Positions 7,900 through 15,870 are shown, numbered from the stretch's first letter. The stretch is DNA of 64,000 bases from Mesoterricola sediminis (GCF_030295425.1 NZ_AP027081.1:2525001-2589000); one strand, 5' to 3'. Made by a program: numbers and translations. The notes: a model not told the origin generated them from the letters alone.

Positions 7900-8880
7900 C
7901 TAGCGGTAGACGGCGTTGCCGGAAGGCTCGATGACCAGGTCCATGCGCCGGGAGGACCAGCACATGTAGCTGATGCTGACGTAGAAACTGGCCGGATGGC
8001 GCCACATCTCCGAGACGTTCACGCCCAGGACGGTGGTGAGGCCGCCGTAGCCCATGGGGCCGATCCCGAGGCTGTTCAGCTCCTCCGTCAGCTGCCGCTC
8101 GAAGGCGTCCAGCTTGGGGTCGGGGTTCGGGGTGCCCAGCTTGCGGAGGATGACCTCCTTGCTGCGCTCGTAGCCGGTGACGCGGTCGCCGCCGATCGCC
8201 ACCCCCAGGATGCCCGGGGAGCAGCCCTGGCCCTGGGCCTTGGTCACGGCGTCGATGATGCACTTGCGCACGCCGCCCAGGTCGCGGCCCGCGCCGATGG
8301 CCACGTCGGGCAGGCGGTACTGGGCGCCCACGTTCTCGCAGCCGCCGCCCTTCTGCATGATGGAGATCTCGATGCCGGGGCCCTCGTGCTCCTCGAAGTG
8401 CACGACCGGGTGGGTCTCGCCGAAGGGGTCCATGTTGTTGCCGGGGTTGCGGCCGGAGAGGCTCTCCACGCAGTTGGGCCGGAGCCAGCTCTTGGCGGTG
8501 GCCTCGGCCACGGCCTTGCGCACCTGCTGCTTGAGGACGCGCTGGGAGAAGCCGAAGGGATGCCGCACCCAGAAGATGAGGGTGCCCGTGTCCTGGCAGA
8601 GGGGCGCCACGTTCTCGTCGGCCAGGGTGACGTTCTCGAGCATGGTGTCCAGGGTGTTGGCGGCCCGGGAGCCCTCGGCCTCGCGGTTCCGGAAGGCCAC
8701 CAGGGCCTCGATCACGTCCTGGGGCAGCCGGGTGGTGCTGCGCCGGATCAGCTCGAGGACGGGCAGGGTCAGGTCCACCGAAGCCGGGTTGGCCAGATCG
8801 GCCTTCCAGTCGGCGGGCAACACGGATCGGGCCTCCACCGTCTCAAGGGAGGTGAGGGAGGGTAACGGGCAGGCGGTCAT
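7900..8880 (-). CDS. Class I fumarate hydratase, alpha subunit
   Basis: Alpha subunit of the [4Fe-4S] class I fumarase; it holds the cluster and substrate site. Visible cluster and active-site blocks are APLCQDTGTLIFWVRHP, IMQKGGGCENVGAQYRLP and QGCSPGILGVAIGGDRVTGY. About 326 residues is usual for the separate alpha subunit. An upstream in-frame codon would add 18 residues without homology, so I place the start at the ATG at 8880. The next gene is the beta subunit, so both are co-expressed. The 99 bases upstream separate it from holA and probably hold its promoter, but no strong sigma-70 boxes stand out. Confidence 0.93.
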   Translation of the reverse strand: MTACPLPSLTSLETVEARSVLPADWKADLANPASVDLTLPVLELIRRSTTRLPQDVIEALVAFRNREAEGSRAANTLDTMLENVTLADENVAPLCQDTGTLIFWVRHPFGFSQRVLKQQVRKAVAEATAKSWLRPNCVESLSGRNPGNNMDPFGETHPVVHFEEHEGPGIEISIMQKGGGCENVGAQYRLPDVAIGAGRDLGGVRKCIIDAVTKAQGQGCSPGILGVAIGGDRVTGYERSKEVILRKLGTPNPDPKLDAFERQLTEELNSLGIGPMGYGGLTTVLGVNVSEMWRHPASFYVSISYMCWSSRRMDLVIEPSGNAVYR

Positions 8881-8979
8881 GGTTCCCCCGGGGAGCGTCT
8901 TCCTAGGTGTAAGCCCGTGAAATGAGATTAACAACTCTTTTTTCAGGCCCCGCCGGACCCGCCCGGCCGCCGGCGCCCT

Positions 8980-10005
8980 TCAGGCCCAGGCCCGGGCGAG
9001 GGCGGTGGTGAGGTTCAACAGGGGGGTGACGCTGCGGCTCAGGGCCATCCCCTTCAGATCCAGGTCGGTCTGGTTCACCAGGTGGAGGAGCCGGGCGGCG
9101 CCCTCGGCCCCGATGCGGTTCAGGACCTTTTCATAGCCATCCAGGAGGAAGGCCTGGTTGGGACCCAGGCCCAGGGCCGGCAGCAGGTCGTTGCGGACAC
9201 GGATGCCGTCCCGGCGTGCGTCCGCCAGCCGGCAGAGGCGTTCCACCTCCCGCCGGGCCTGGCCCAGGAGCATGAGCGGGGCGCCGCTGGGCTCGTCCTC
9301 CAGGGCGATCCGCAGGGAGGCCAGCGCCTGGGGGATGGATCCGGATTGCCAGGCCTTGGACCAGGCGAAGGCGGATTGCTCGCCGAGCCGGAAGGTGGCC
9401 TTGTCCACCAGGTCCGCCTCCACGCGACGGTCGTCAGCCAGCAGGTCCAGCACCTCCAGGCATCGCCGGAGGACGCCCGGGTTTCCGCCCATGCGGGCGG
9501 CGATGCGGCGGGCGACGCCGGAGCCCAGGCGCAGCCCCAGGGCGGCGGCCTCGGCCTCGACGAAGGCCGGGGCCTCCTTGTCGTCCAGGGCGCCCAGCTT
9601 GAGGACCCGGCCCTGCTTGGCCCAGTCGCTGAAGGGCTTGGCCCCCAGGATCCGGCCGGGGCCGGCCTGGAGGCCCGTCCGGGACACCAGGAGCAGGCGG
9701 GTGCCATCCAGGGGTTCCTGCAGGACCCGCTTCACCGCCGGCGGCAACTCCTTGGCCCGCTCCAGCAGGTTGTCGGCCTGGGGCACCACCACCACCCGGT
9801 CGGCGCCCAGGGGGGCCGTCTCCGACAGGGCGTTCAGGACCTCGGGCCAGGGGCAGCCCTCGGCGCAGAGGGTGTAGGAGAACACCTCCCATTCGGGGTC
9901 CACGTGGACGGCCTTCCAGGCCTCCACGGCCTCCCGCCGCCCATCCGCGTCCTCCCCGTGGACGAGGGCGTAGGGGGCGTCCAGCCAGGTCCGGGGGATG
10001 GCCAT
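8980..10005 (-). CDS. holA: DNA polymerase III subunit delta
   Basis: HolA is the clamp-loader wrench that opens the sliding clamp during replication. The 341 residues fit the family: an N-terminal degenerate AAA+ domain (PYALVHGEDADGRREAVEAW), a middle lid (LALGL... GVARRIAARMGGNPGVLRRC) and a C-terminal helical collar (FAWSKAWQSGSIPQALASLR). Like all delta subunits it lacks a working Walker A. The ATG overlaps the lptE stop codon (ATGA), and the lptE-holA order is a widely conserved pairing, supporting both calls. Confidence 0.9.
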   Translation of the reverse strand: MAIPRTWLDAPYALVHGEDADGRREAVEAWKAVHVDPEWEVFSYTLCAEGCPWPEVLNALSETAPLGADRVVVVPQADNLLERAKELPPAVKRVLQEPLDGTRLLLVSRTGLQAGPGRILGAKPFSDWAKQGRVLKLGALDDKEAPAFVEAEAAALGLRLGSGVARRIAARMGGNPGVLRRCLEVLDLLADDRRVEADLVDKATFRLGEQSAFAWSKAWQSGSIPQALASLRIALEDEPSGAPLMLLGQARREVERLCRLADARRDGIRVRNDLLPALGLGPNQAFLLDGYEKVLNRIGAEGAARLLHLVNQTDLDLKGMALSRSVTPLLNLTTALARAWA

Positions 10006-10559
10006 CAGTCGCTCCCTTCCAGGAGCTGGGTCAGGAAGCTCTCGGCGAAATCGTCGGCCAGGGAGGAGAGGACCCGGAGCTCCTGGTTGTTGAAGGTCGC
10101 GAAGTTCTGGTCGACCCGGTACTGGTTCGAGAAGGTCAGGCGCGGGCGCTGGATGACCACGTCGCCGGTGACGCCGTCCAGGAGCTGGACGGAGGCCGCG
10201 ACCACCACCTCCACCCGGGTGGCGGAGCCGGCGGAGGATCCGCGCAGGACCCCGGACCCCAGGGAGAGGCCCAGGGGGCGCACTTCGTAGGTCTCGATGG
10301 CCCCCTGGAGGACCCAGCGGCTGGAGGCGCTCCCGGGCACCAGGCGCCAGGGGGAGGCCGCGACGATGCGGTTCTCCAGGGCCTTCCGGAAGGTCTCCTC
10401 CGCCCCCAGCTTGGGGGTGTTGTTGCGGAAGCTGGCGATGCGCACGGTGCCGCCCTTGGCCATCCAGGCCGCGGTCCGCGGCCGCTGGTCGAGGCGCCGG
10501 TAGCCGCAGCCCAGGAGGAGGGCCCCGGCGAGGAGGGGGACGACGGGGCGGATGTTCAT
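10005..10559 (-). CDS. lptE: LptE-like LPS-assembly lipoprotein
   Basis: A 184-residue lipoprotein with signal and lipobox LLAGALLLGC (Cys 18), followed by CGYRRLDQRP, the typical G-Y-x start of mature LptE. The segment TVRIASFRNNTPKLGAEETF and the following helix are the LptE-family core (IxxFxNxT...). LptE plugs the LptD barrel that inserts lipopolysaccharide in the outer membrane. It is sandwiched by ATGA overlaps with hpt upstream and holA downstream, so it is translated in a coupled operon. Sequence conservation in this family is low; position next to holA strengthens the call. Confidence 0.85.
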   Translation of the reverse strand: MNIRPVVPLLAGALLLGCGYRRLDQRPRTAAWMAKGGTVRIASFRNNTPKLGAEETFRKALENRIVAASPWRLVPGSASSRWVLQGAIETYEVRPLGLSLGSGVLRGSSAGSATRVEVVVAASVQLLDGVTGDVVIQRPRLTFSNQYRVDQNFATFNNQELRVLSSLADDFAESFLTQLLEGSD

Positions 10560-11092
10560 CAGGCCGGGTTGTAGATGCCCACGTAGGGGAGGTTGCGCAG
10601 CTTGCCCTCCAGGTCCAGCCCGTAGCCCACGACGAAGTGGTCCTCGATGGAGAACCCGACGTAGTCCACGGGCACCTCGACCCGGCGCCGGCTGGGCTTG
10701 TCCAGCAGGGTGCAGATGCGCAGGCTGGCCGGCTCGCGGTCCATGAGGATCTTGCGGACCTTGTGCAGGGTCAGCCCGGTGTCGACGATGTCCTCCACGA
10801 TCAGCGCGTGGCGGCCCCGGATGGAGGTGTCGCAGTCGGTGAGGATCTTGACCTCCCCGGTGGACTCGAAGCCGTGGCCGTAGCTGGCGACCCGCATGAA
10901 GCTGACGTCCATGTCCAGGGCGATGGCCCGGGTCAGGTCGGCGAAGAACGGGTAGACGCCGTTCAGGAGGCCGATGACCACGAGGTCCTTGCCCGCGTAG
11001 TCCGCGGCGAGCTGGATCCCCAGCTCCTTCACGCGGGCGGCGATCTGGTCCTGGGTGAGGAGGGGGTAGATGCGGCTCAGGGACTTGGACAT
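10559..11092 (-). CDS. hpt: Hypoxanthine phosphoribosyltransferase
   Basis: Purine salvage enzyme that joins hypoxanthine or guanine to PRPP. The 177 residues carry LLNGVYPFFADLTRAI, the PRPP-binding loop HALIVEDIVDTGLTLHKVRK, and the base-binding tail YVGFSIEDHFVVGYGLDLEG. An upstream in-frame extension of 37 residues is ignored, because the ATG at 11092 has GGAG seven bases before it and fits family length. It starts the hpt-lptE-holA operon. It runs divergently from the sigma factor gene across about 100 bases that should hold both promoters. Confidence 0.95.
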   Translation of the reverse strand: MSKSLSRIYPLLTQDQIAARVKELGIQLAADYAGKDLVVIGLLNGVYPFFADLTRAIALDMDVSFMRVASYGHGFESTGEVKILTDCDTSIRGRHALIVEDIVDTGLTLHKVRKILMDREPASLRICTLLDKPSRRRVEVPVDYVGFSIEDHFVVGYGLDLEGKLRNLPYVGIYNPA

Positions 11093-11193
11093 GGTGTTCT
11101 CCGTCACCTTTATACCATTCAACCCCGGCCCGGGGCCGGGGGTCTCTTGAATGGCCCCGTTCAGGGACCTTGCCTTTTCCAAGGGGCCCCCCG

Positions 11194-11817
11194 ATGATGA
11201 CAACAGCCATGGTTCATGACGAGAGGCCGACGTCCGCTGCCCTCCAGGACTCCCCCTACCACGGGCCGGAGGTCCAGGCGTGGGTGGTGGCCGCCCAGGC
11301 CGGAGACCAGGTCGCCTTCGCCAACCTGGTGGAGCGCTTTCAGCGGGACGTCTACGGGAAGGCCTTTTCCATCCTCAAGAACCACCTGGACGCCGACGAC
11401 GTGGTCCAGGAGACCTTCCTGCGGGTGTACCGGGCCCTGCCCGGGTTCCGCTTCGAGTCCTCCTTCCGGACCTGGCTGATCACCATCACCACCCGCCAGG
11501 CCCTCAACTTCCTGGGCCGGGTCCGCTCCTCCCACGAGAGCCTGGATCCCACCCCGGAGGGGCAGGAACACCCGGCCCTCCGGGTGGAGGACAACCAGAT
11601 GTCCGCCTTCCTGGACCAGGAGTCCCGCCGGCTCCTCCGGGAGGCCCTGCCCCGCCTGCCCCAGCGGCAGCGGGAGGCCCTTATGCTCAAGATAGAGAAT
11701 GATTGGAAATATGAGCAGATTGCCGCCCAGATGAACATCTCGGTCGGCAGCGTGAAGGCCCACATCTTCCATGCGATCCAGAACCTGACCCAGCACATCC
11801 AAGGAGGGCGTCCATGA
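11194..11817 (+). CDS. ECF-type RNA polymerase sigma factor
   Basis: Sigma-70 family protein of about 207 residues with only regions 2 and 4, the extracytoplasmic function (RpoE-like) layout. Region 2: DVYGKAFSILKNHLDADDVV then QETFLRVYRALPGFRFESSF and RTWLITITTRQALNFL. Region 4: LPRLPQRQREALMLKIENDW then KYEQIAAQMNISVGSVKAHI, the helix-turn-helix that reads the -35 box. The start is the ATG at 11194, preceded by AAGGGG; longer starts are possible. Its stop overlaps the next gene by four bases (ATGA). That gene encodes a likely anti-sigma factor, which indicates signal control at the membrane. Confidence 0.92.
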   Translation: MMTTAMVHDERPTSAALQDSPYHGPEVQAWVVAAQAGDQVAFANLVERFQRDVYGKAFSILKNHLDADDVVQETFLRVYRALPGFRFESSFRTWLITITTRQALNFLGRVRSSHESLDPTPEGQEHPALRVEDNQMSAFLDQESRRLLREALPRLPQRQREALMLKIENDWKYEQIAAQMNISVGSVKAHIFHAIQNLTQHIQGGRP

Positions 11818-12314
11818 CCGGTCTGCCCAGCCCCTGCCTTGAGGCCCTGAAGGCCATCGAAGCCGATCCCCTCGCCCTGCCCCCCGCCGCCGAGGCCCAC
11901 GTGGCCCGCTGCCCCGCCTGCGCCGAGGCCCGGGTCACCTGGCTCGCCATGGAGGAGGCCCCCGGGGCGCTGGCGCCGGCCGGTTATTTCGATCGGCTTC
12001 CCGGCCGGGTCCTCCGGAAGCTGCCCGCCACCCGTCCCGCCCTTCAGCGCCCCGCCCTGCTCTGGGCCCTGGCCGCGGGCCTGATGGCCGCCATGGGCAC
12101 CGGCGGCTTCCTGTTGGGCCGTGCAAACAGGCAGCCGGTTGTGGAGGCCAGCATCAACCCCGCGGCCGTCCCCGCGGCCCAGGACCTGCCCGCCACCCTC
12201 CCCGACGCGCCCTTCCAGGAAGGCGATGAGGAGATCACCCAACTGCACAACCTCTCGGCCGAGGAAGCGAAGGCCCTCATCGACAAGGCCGATGCCCAAG
12301 GGAGCCAGCCATGA
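11814..12314 (+). CDS. Putative membrane anti-sigma factor
   Basis: A 166-residue protein with a short zinc-finger-like motif near the N-terminus (HVARCPAC, residues about 29-36) like the ZAS domains of ECF anti-sigma factors. One membrane helix follows (PALLWALAAGLMAAMGTGGF, about residues 80-100), then a periplasmic tail ending in NLSAEEAKALIDKADA. It overlaps the sigma gene and the next gene by four bases each, so the three are translated as a unit. Likely role: hold the sigma factor at the membrane until an envelope signal releases it. The ZAS histidine-cysteine pattern is incomplete, so the mechanism is inferred. Confidence 0.75.
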   Translation: MTGLPSPCLEALKAIEADPLALPPAAEAHVARCPACAEARVTWLAMEEAPGALAPAGYFDRLPGRVLRKLPATRPALQRPALLWALAAGLMAAMGTGGFLLGRANRQPVVEASINPAAVPAAQDLPATLPDAPFQEGDEEITQLHNLSAEEAKALIDKADAQGSQP

Positions 12315-12829
12315 GCCTCCGCGCCCGACTCCTGCCGTGCCTCGCGCTGGGCGCGGCCCTCTCCCTCCAGGCCCGGGAGGCGGAGCCGCTCCGCGGCCAG
12401 ACCCCCCGGCCGGGGCGCGCGGGCCGGGATCCTCGCCTGATGAGCCGGCTCTACCACTTCCGGCTCGCCCGGATCCAGCAGATCGTGGGGCTCCCCGAAG
12501 ACCGGGCCCGCCTCGTGGCCGAACGCTGGAGCCGCTGGGACCGGGAGCACCTGGAGCGGGGCCAGCAGGCCGTGGAACTGCGCCGGCAGTTCAACCAGAT
12601 CCTCATGGGGCCCGAGCGCGAGGAGGACAAGAACGCCCGGCTGCGGCCCCTGATCGACCAGTTCATCGTCCTCCGCCAGCAGCAGGAGGCGGGCCGGAAG
12701 CAGTTCGAGGAGGACGTGCGCGCCGGCCTGACCCCCGCGCAGCAGGCGCGGCTGATCCTGGCGATGGACGAGATCCAGCAGCGGCTCCGCGAAGTGCTGC
12801 GGGAAGGCGTGGGGCGCGGGGAGCACTAG
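12311..12829 (+). CDS. LTxxQ-motif (Spy/CpxP-like) periplasmic protein
   Basis: A 172-residue secreted protein with an N-terminal signal peptide (RLLPCLALGAALSLQA) and an all-helical, highly charged body. It contains LTPAQQARLILAMDEIQQRL near the end, matching the LTxxQ motif of Spy/CpxP/ZraP-type periplasmic chaperones and sensors. As third member of a sigma/anti-sigma operon it probably senses or buffers envelope stress. Its TAG stop lies inside the target sequence of both insertion sequences that follow. The gene itself is intact, because the target duplication preserved the stop codon. Confidence 0.75.
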   Translation: MSLRARLLPCLALGAALSLQAREAEPLRGQTPRPGRAGRDPRLMSRLYHFRLARIQQIVGLPEDRARLVAERWSRWDREHLERGQQAVELRRQFNQILMGPEREEDKNARLRPLIDQFIVLRQQQEAGRKQFEEDVRAGLTPAQQARLILAMDEIQQRLREVLREGVGRGEH

Positions 12830-12917
12830 GCTGTGTTCGGAATCTATAGATTAGATAAATAGTTAACTTGTACTCATACGTAAAGGCTCGTACACCACGA
12901 ATTTTCCTGGGGTAACG

Positions 12918-13673
12918 ATGCCGAGAAGTTTCCTGACCGATGCCCTGTGGGCAAAGCTTGAACCGCTCCTTCCGCCAGAGCGTGGAGGGATGGGGCGATC
13001 CCGTCACCCCAACCGTCCCATGGTGGAGGCGATCCTGTGGAGGCACAGGACTGGGGCGCCGTGGAGGGACCTGCCGGAGGAATCTGGACCTTGGACAAGC
13101 GTGTACACGCGATTTGAGGCCTGGACCAAGCGCGGCGTGTGGCAAAGGATCCTGGAGTTCCTGCGCAAGGAAGCCGACCTGGAGTGGGTCATGCCGGATG
13201 GCACCATCCTTCGCGCTCATCAACCTTCAGCAGGCAAAAGGGGGGGGCTCTGGAACCAGGCGCTCGGACGATCTCGGGGTGGATGCTCGACCAAGATCCA
13301 TTTGATCTGCGATGCCCACGGTAATCCTTTGGATTTCCTGGTCACTCCGGGGCAAGCCCATGAAAGCCGGTCTGCTGAAGGATTGCTGTGCGGTTGGCAG
13401 GCAGAGTACGTGTCCGGAGATCGGGCCTACGATGGGAACCCGGTAAGGAAGGCGATCGAGGCCATGGGTGCGACAGCCGTCATCCCACCTCATCCCCGGC
13501 GCAAGAATCCGGCGGCCTGGGACTCACACCTATACAAGGCCCGCCATGCCATCGAGCATGGGTTCGCCAAGCTCAAACAGTTCAGGGCGCTGGCCACCAG
13601 GTTCGACAAAACGGCGCGAAGTTTCTCAGCCCAGGTGGCTTTGGCCTGCATCGTGATCTGGCTGAGGCTATGA
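12918..13673 (+). CDS. IS5-family transposase (DDE)
   Basis: A 251-residue single-frame transposase. The N-terminal domain has the typical IS5/IS427-group start (SFLTDALWAKLEPLLPPERG, then HPNRPMVEAILWRHRTGAPW RDLP). Catalytic residues are visible in order: Asp in MPDGTILRAHQ, Asp in VSGDRAYDGNPV, and Glu in YKARHAIEHGFAKLKQFRAL, the Y-R-E signature of this family. The frame is intact, whereas relatives often use two overlapping frames. Codon use is less GC-skewed than in the host genes, suggesting recent arrival. Both terminal inverted repeats are present, so the copy may still be mobile. Confidence 0.93.
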   Translation: MPRSFLTDALWAKLEPLLPPERGGMGRSRHPNRPMVEAILWRHRTGAPWRDLPEESGPWTSVYTRFEAWTKRGVWQRILEFLRKEADLEWVMPDGTILRAHQPSAGKRGGLWNQALGRSRGGCSTKIHLICDAHGNPLDFLVTPGQAHESRSAEGLLCGWQAEYVSGDRAYDGNPVRKAIEAMGATAVIPPHPRRKNPAAWDSHLYKARHAIEHGFAKLKQFRALATRFDKTARSFSAQVALACIVIWLRL

Positions 13674-13705
13674 GCGGAGGGTGACAAGCGTTCCGGATCC
13701 TCATT

Positions 13706-13759
13706 GATCCTATGAAACGCGGAGGCGCGGAGGATCTCGCAGAGGGTCGCGGAGGAAAG
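13706..13759 (+). repeat. GC-rich REP-like repeat, left copy
   Basis: About 54 bases containing AACGCGGAGGCGCGGAGGAT and continuing TCTCGCAGAGGGTCGCGGAG. An inverted second copy lies at 14028-14083, with roughly 46 of 53 positions matching, so the two flank the GxxExxY remnant head to head. The internal purine-rich CGCGGAGG unit is itself repeated. Similar repeats beside GxxExxY genes are something I recall from other genomes, but I cannot search for copies here. Confidence 0.75.
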
Positions 13760-13809
13760 CGCTCCTGGAACCTGCCACCTCCCAATGACACGTCCCAACG
13801 GGAGGCGTG

Positions 13810-14027
13810 ATGGGAAGGCATTGGGGAGAGGTCGACGGGGAGGATCATCCGCACAAGGAGATCACCCAGGCCATCATCGGGGAGGCCATCGAGATCCAGA
13901 AGGCTCTGGGGCACGGACTCCTGGAAGATCCCTACAAGGTCTGTCTGGCGCACTCCCTGAGACTGGCCGGCCATAAGGTGAAGCGGGAGGTTTTCCTGGA
14001 TATCGAGTGGAGGGGGCTTGTGGGCTT
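13810..14027 (+). pseudogene. GxxExxY-family protein, 3'-truncated
   Basis: The frame starts with an ATG preceded by GGAGG four bases away and reads HKEITQAIIGEAIEIQKALG, then HGLLEDPYKVCLAHSLRLAG and HKVKREVFLDIEWRG. GLLEDPY is exactly the G-x-x-E-x-x-Y motif of this small family, which is related to PD-(D/E)XK nucleases. The family normally continues to about 125 residues with a catalytic D/E-x-K strand. Here homology stops near residue 72, exactly where the right-hand REP-like repeat begins, so the catalytic half is lost. The frame stays open to 14244 without family resemblance. Confidence 0.7.
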
Positions 14028-14083
14028 GATCCTTTCTCCGCGAGCCTCAGCGAGATCCTCCGCGCCTCCGCGTTCCAATAGGA
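14028..14083 (-). repeat. GC-rich REP-like repeat, right (inverted) copy
   Basis: On the minus strand this reads AACGCGGAGGCGCGGAGGAT followed by CTCGCTGAGGCTCGCGGAGA, an inverted copy of 13706-13759. It begins inside the GxxExxY coding frame and replaces its 3' half. With the left copy it could form a long hairpin with a 270-base loop. Confidence 0.75.
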
Positions 14084-14202
14084 TGCTGCGAATGCGCGGC
14101 GCCATCAGGCACTGCAGCACAGACTCACCATTCCAGCTCCTCCATGCTCCGGCACGGATGGGTATTAGCCATTACTATCCTAGATTACGAACACACCCTA
14201 GG

Positions 14203-15720
14203 GCCAATACTGTCGGTACAAGCCTTGCCAAGACGCCTCGGTAGCCTATAGTTGCAAGAAGAGGCGACCATGGCGAGGACTGCGGCGACGCTCCCGGCAG
14301 GGAGTCGGATCACCGATTACATGAGCTTGGGGGTAGTGGCAAAGACCTTCCCCCGAACCCACGTTGACGATGTTTTAAAACGCACAGGCAGGACCAGTGC
14401 GCGGCAACGGGACCTCCCCGCCCATGTCGTCGTCTACTACGTGATCGCTCTCGCGTTATTCATGCAGGCTTCCTACGGTGAGGTGCTGAGGTGCCTGCTG
14501 GAAGGCGTCCAATGGTTGATGGACAAGGCTGTCGAGCCGAAGGTCTCCCACAAATCCAGCATTTCCCAGGCCCGAATTCGGCTTGGTTGGGAACCGATGA
14601 AGGTGCTTCACGACGAGATCGTCAAGCCTATCGCGACGCCTCAGACACGGGGTGCCTGGTTTCGAAACTGGCGGCTGGTGAGCATTGACGGAAGCACCCT
14701 TGATGTTCCAGATGAGGCTGAGAACGAGGCAGCCTTCGGATCCATAGAGTCATCACGAGGCAAAGTCGCATTCCCGAAGGTCCGGTTTGTTTGCCTCTGC
14801 GAGCTTGGGACCCATGTGATGTTCGGGAGCTGCGTAGATTCCTATGAGGTCGGAGAGGTTGCCTTGGCGGAGGACGTGTTACCCCTGCTCGAACCAGGGA
14901 TGCTCTGCCTGGCCGATCGCGGATTCAATTGCTTCAAGCTATGGAAGTTGGCCCAAGGAACCGGGGCTGATCTCCTTTGGCGCCTGCGTAAGGACATGAA
15001 CCTGCCCAGGGAGAAGCAACTGCAGGATGGAAGCTACCTGAGCACCTTCTACGAGTATTGGTATGACCGGAAGAAGTCCACGAATGGAATTCGGGTCCGC
15101 GTTGTGGAATACACCCTGGAGGGGATGGAGGGAGCGGAACCGATCTACCGCCTGGCGACTACCATCCTCGATCCAGAGAAAGCCCCAGCCAGGGAATTGG
15201 CTGCCCTCTATCACGAGCGATGGGAGATCGAGAGTGCGTTCGATGAATTGAAGACCCATCTCCGGGGTCGCCAGGTAACCCTTCGAAGCAAGACGCCTGA
15301 CCTGGTCAGACAGGAGTTCTACGGGATGATGATGGCCCACTTTTCCATCCGCGGCCTGATGCATGAAGCGGCCCTGAAGGGGGATGTCGATCCCGATCGC
15401 TTATCGTTCCTGCACGCAGTTCGGGTGATTCGCCGCAAGCTGACGCGTTTCGCGTCTCTCCCCCCCTCGGGAGAGGCCAGCATTCCATCAGAGCGTCCTG
15501 TCTGAGCTGCTGAGCGAACCTGCAGGCTGTAGCCGCGACCGGATGAATCCCAGGGCCATCAAGAGGAAAATGAGCAACTGGCCGACCCGACTAAGAAGTC
15601 GAGCCGGGACGAGGCGAGTCGAATTCGAAATCGAGGTCCTGGAGACACCTCAGCCCCGGCACCGGAACCCCAAAGGGCATCGCCGGCGGCCTCGATGATT
15701 CATTGTACCGACAGTATTGA
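14203..15720 (+). mobile_element. IS4-family insertion sequence
   Basis: Perfect 17-base inverted repeats bound the element: CAATACTGTCGGTACAA at 14205-14221 and its complement at 15703-15719. Exact outer edges are uncertain by one or two bases. A seven-base direct repeat CACTAGG flanks it once the IS5 element is removed: the left copy is split (CACTAG at 12824-12829, then CTAGG at 14198-14202) and the right copy is 15721-15727. So this element inserted first, over the stop codon of the LTxxQ-protein gene, and the IS5 element then hit CTAG inside its left duplication. One transposase gene, frameshifted near its 3' end, fills it. Confidence 0.88.
14270..15505 (+). CDS. IS4-family transposase, frameshifted near the C-terminus
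   Basis: DDE transposase with N-terminal IS4 domain (FPRTHVDDVLKRTGRTSARQ) and catalytic core: Asp in SIDGSTLDVPDE, Asp in LADRGFNCFKLWK, and the Y-2-R-3-E-6-K signature in YHERWEIESAFDELK. I start at the ATG at 14270, preceded by AGAGG. At 15460-15466 there is a run of seven C. Reading it as six C restores PPRERPAFHQSVLSELLSEP and then RDRMNPRAIKRKMSNWPTRL, the usual C-terminal block of this family, ending at a TGA at 15696-15698. As it stands the frame leaves at the run and stops at 15505, so the protein lacks about 65 residues. Confidence 0.88.
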   Translation: MARTAATLPAGSRITDYMSLGVVAKTFPRTHVDDVLKRTGRTSARQRDLPAHVVVYYVIALALFMQASYGEVLRCLLEGVQWLMDKAVEPKVSHKSSISQARIRLGWEPMKVLHDEIVKPIATPQTRGAWFRNWRLVSIDGSTLDVPDEAENEAAFGSIESSRGKVAFPKVRFVCLCELGTHVMFGSCVDSYEVGEVALAEDVLPLLEPGMLCLADRGFNCFKLWKLAQGTGADLLWRLRKDMNLPREKQLQDGSYLSTFYEYWYDRKKSTNGIRVRVVEYTLEGMEGAEPIYRLATTILDPEKAPARELAALYHERWEIESAFDELKTHLRGRQVTLRSKTPDLVRQEFYGMMMAHFSIRGLMHEAALKGDVDPDRLSFLHAVRVIRRKLTRFASLPPSGEASIPSERPV

Positions 15721-15870
15721 CACTAGGCGCGGTCGGCATGGGGGCCGCGGCCAGCCTCAGCGCCTCCTCCGCCCGCTCCCCTGTACCATCTCCCGAACGG
15801 GGAACTGTACCCTGGCCAAGACCGGCCGAACGACTATTGTTGGGGCTGCAGACCTCTCCGGAGCCCGCAC

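Larger units (their letters stand above)
12830..14197 (+). mobile_element. IS5-family insertion sequence with passenger region
   Basis: Terminal inverted repeats: the left end reads GCTGTGTTCGGAATCTA (12830-12846) and the right end, on the complement, GGTGTGTTCGTAATCTA (14181-14197), 15 of 17 identical. Both ends abut CTAG (12826-12829 and 14198-14201), a four-base target duplication. The element is 1368 bases. The transposase takes only the left 60 percent; the remaining 500 bases hold a truncated GxxExxY gene between two inverted GC-rich repeats. No closer inverted repeat is seen right after the transposase, so the extra DNA is inside the element. Confidence 0.85.

Noticed and set aside
8880-8980. 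Sigma-70 promoter for the fumarase genes (TTGTTA ... TTACAC)
   Set aside because: The -10 match is poor and the host's consensus is unknown; the region probably holds a promoter but I cannot place it.
14028-14244. Continued coding of the GxxExxY frame to 14244
   Set aside because: After the repeat begins the translation (SPRASARSSAPPRS and beyond) is repeat and IS-end DNA read in frame, with no family resemblance.
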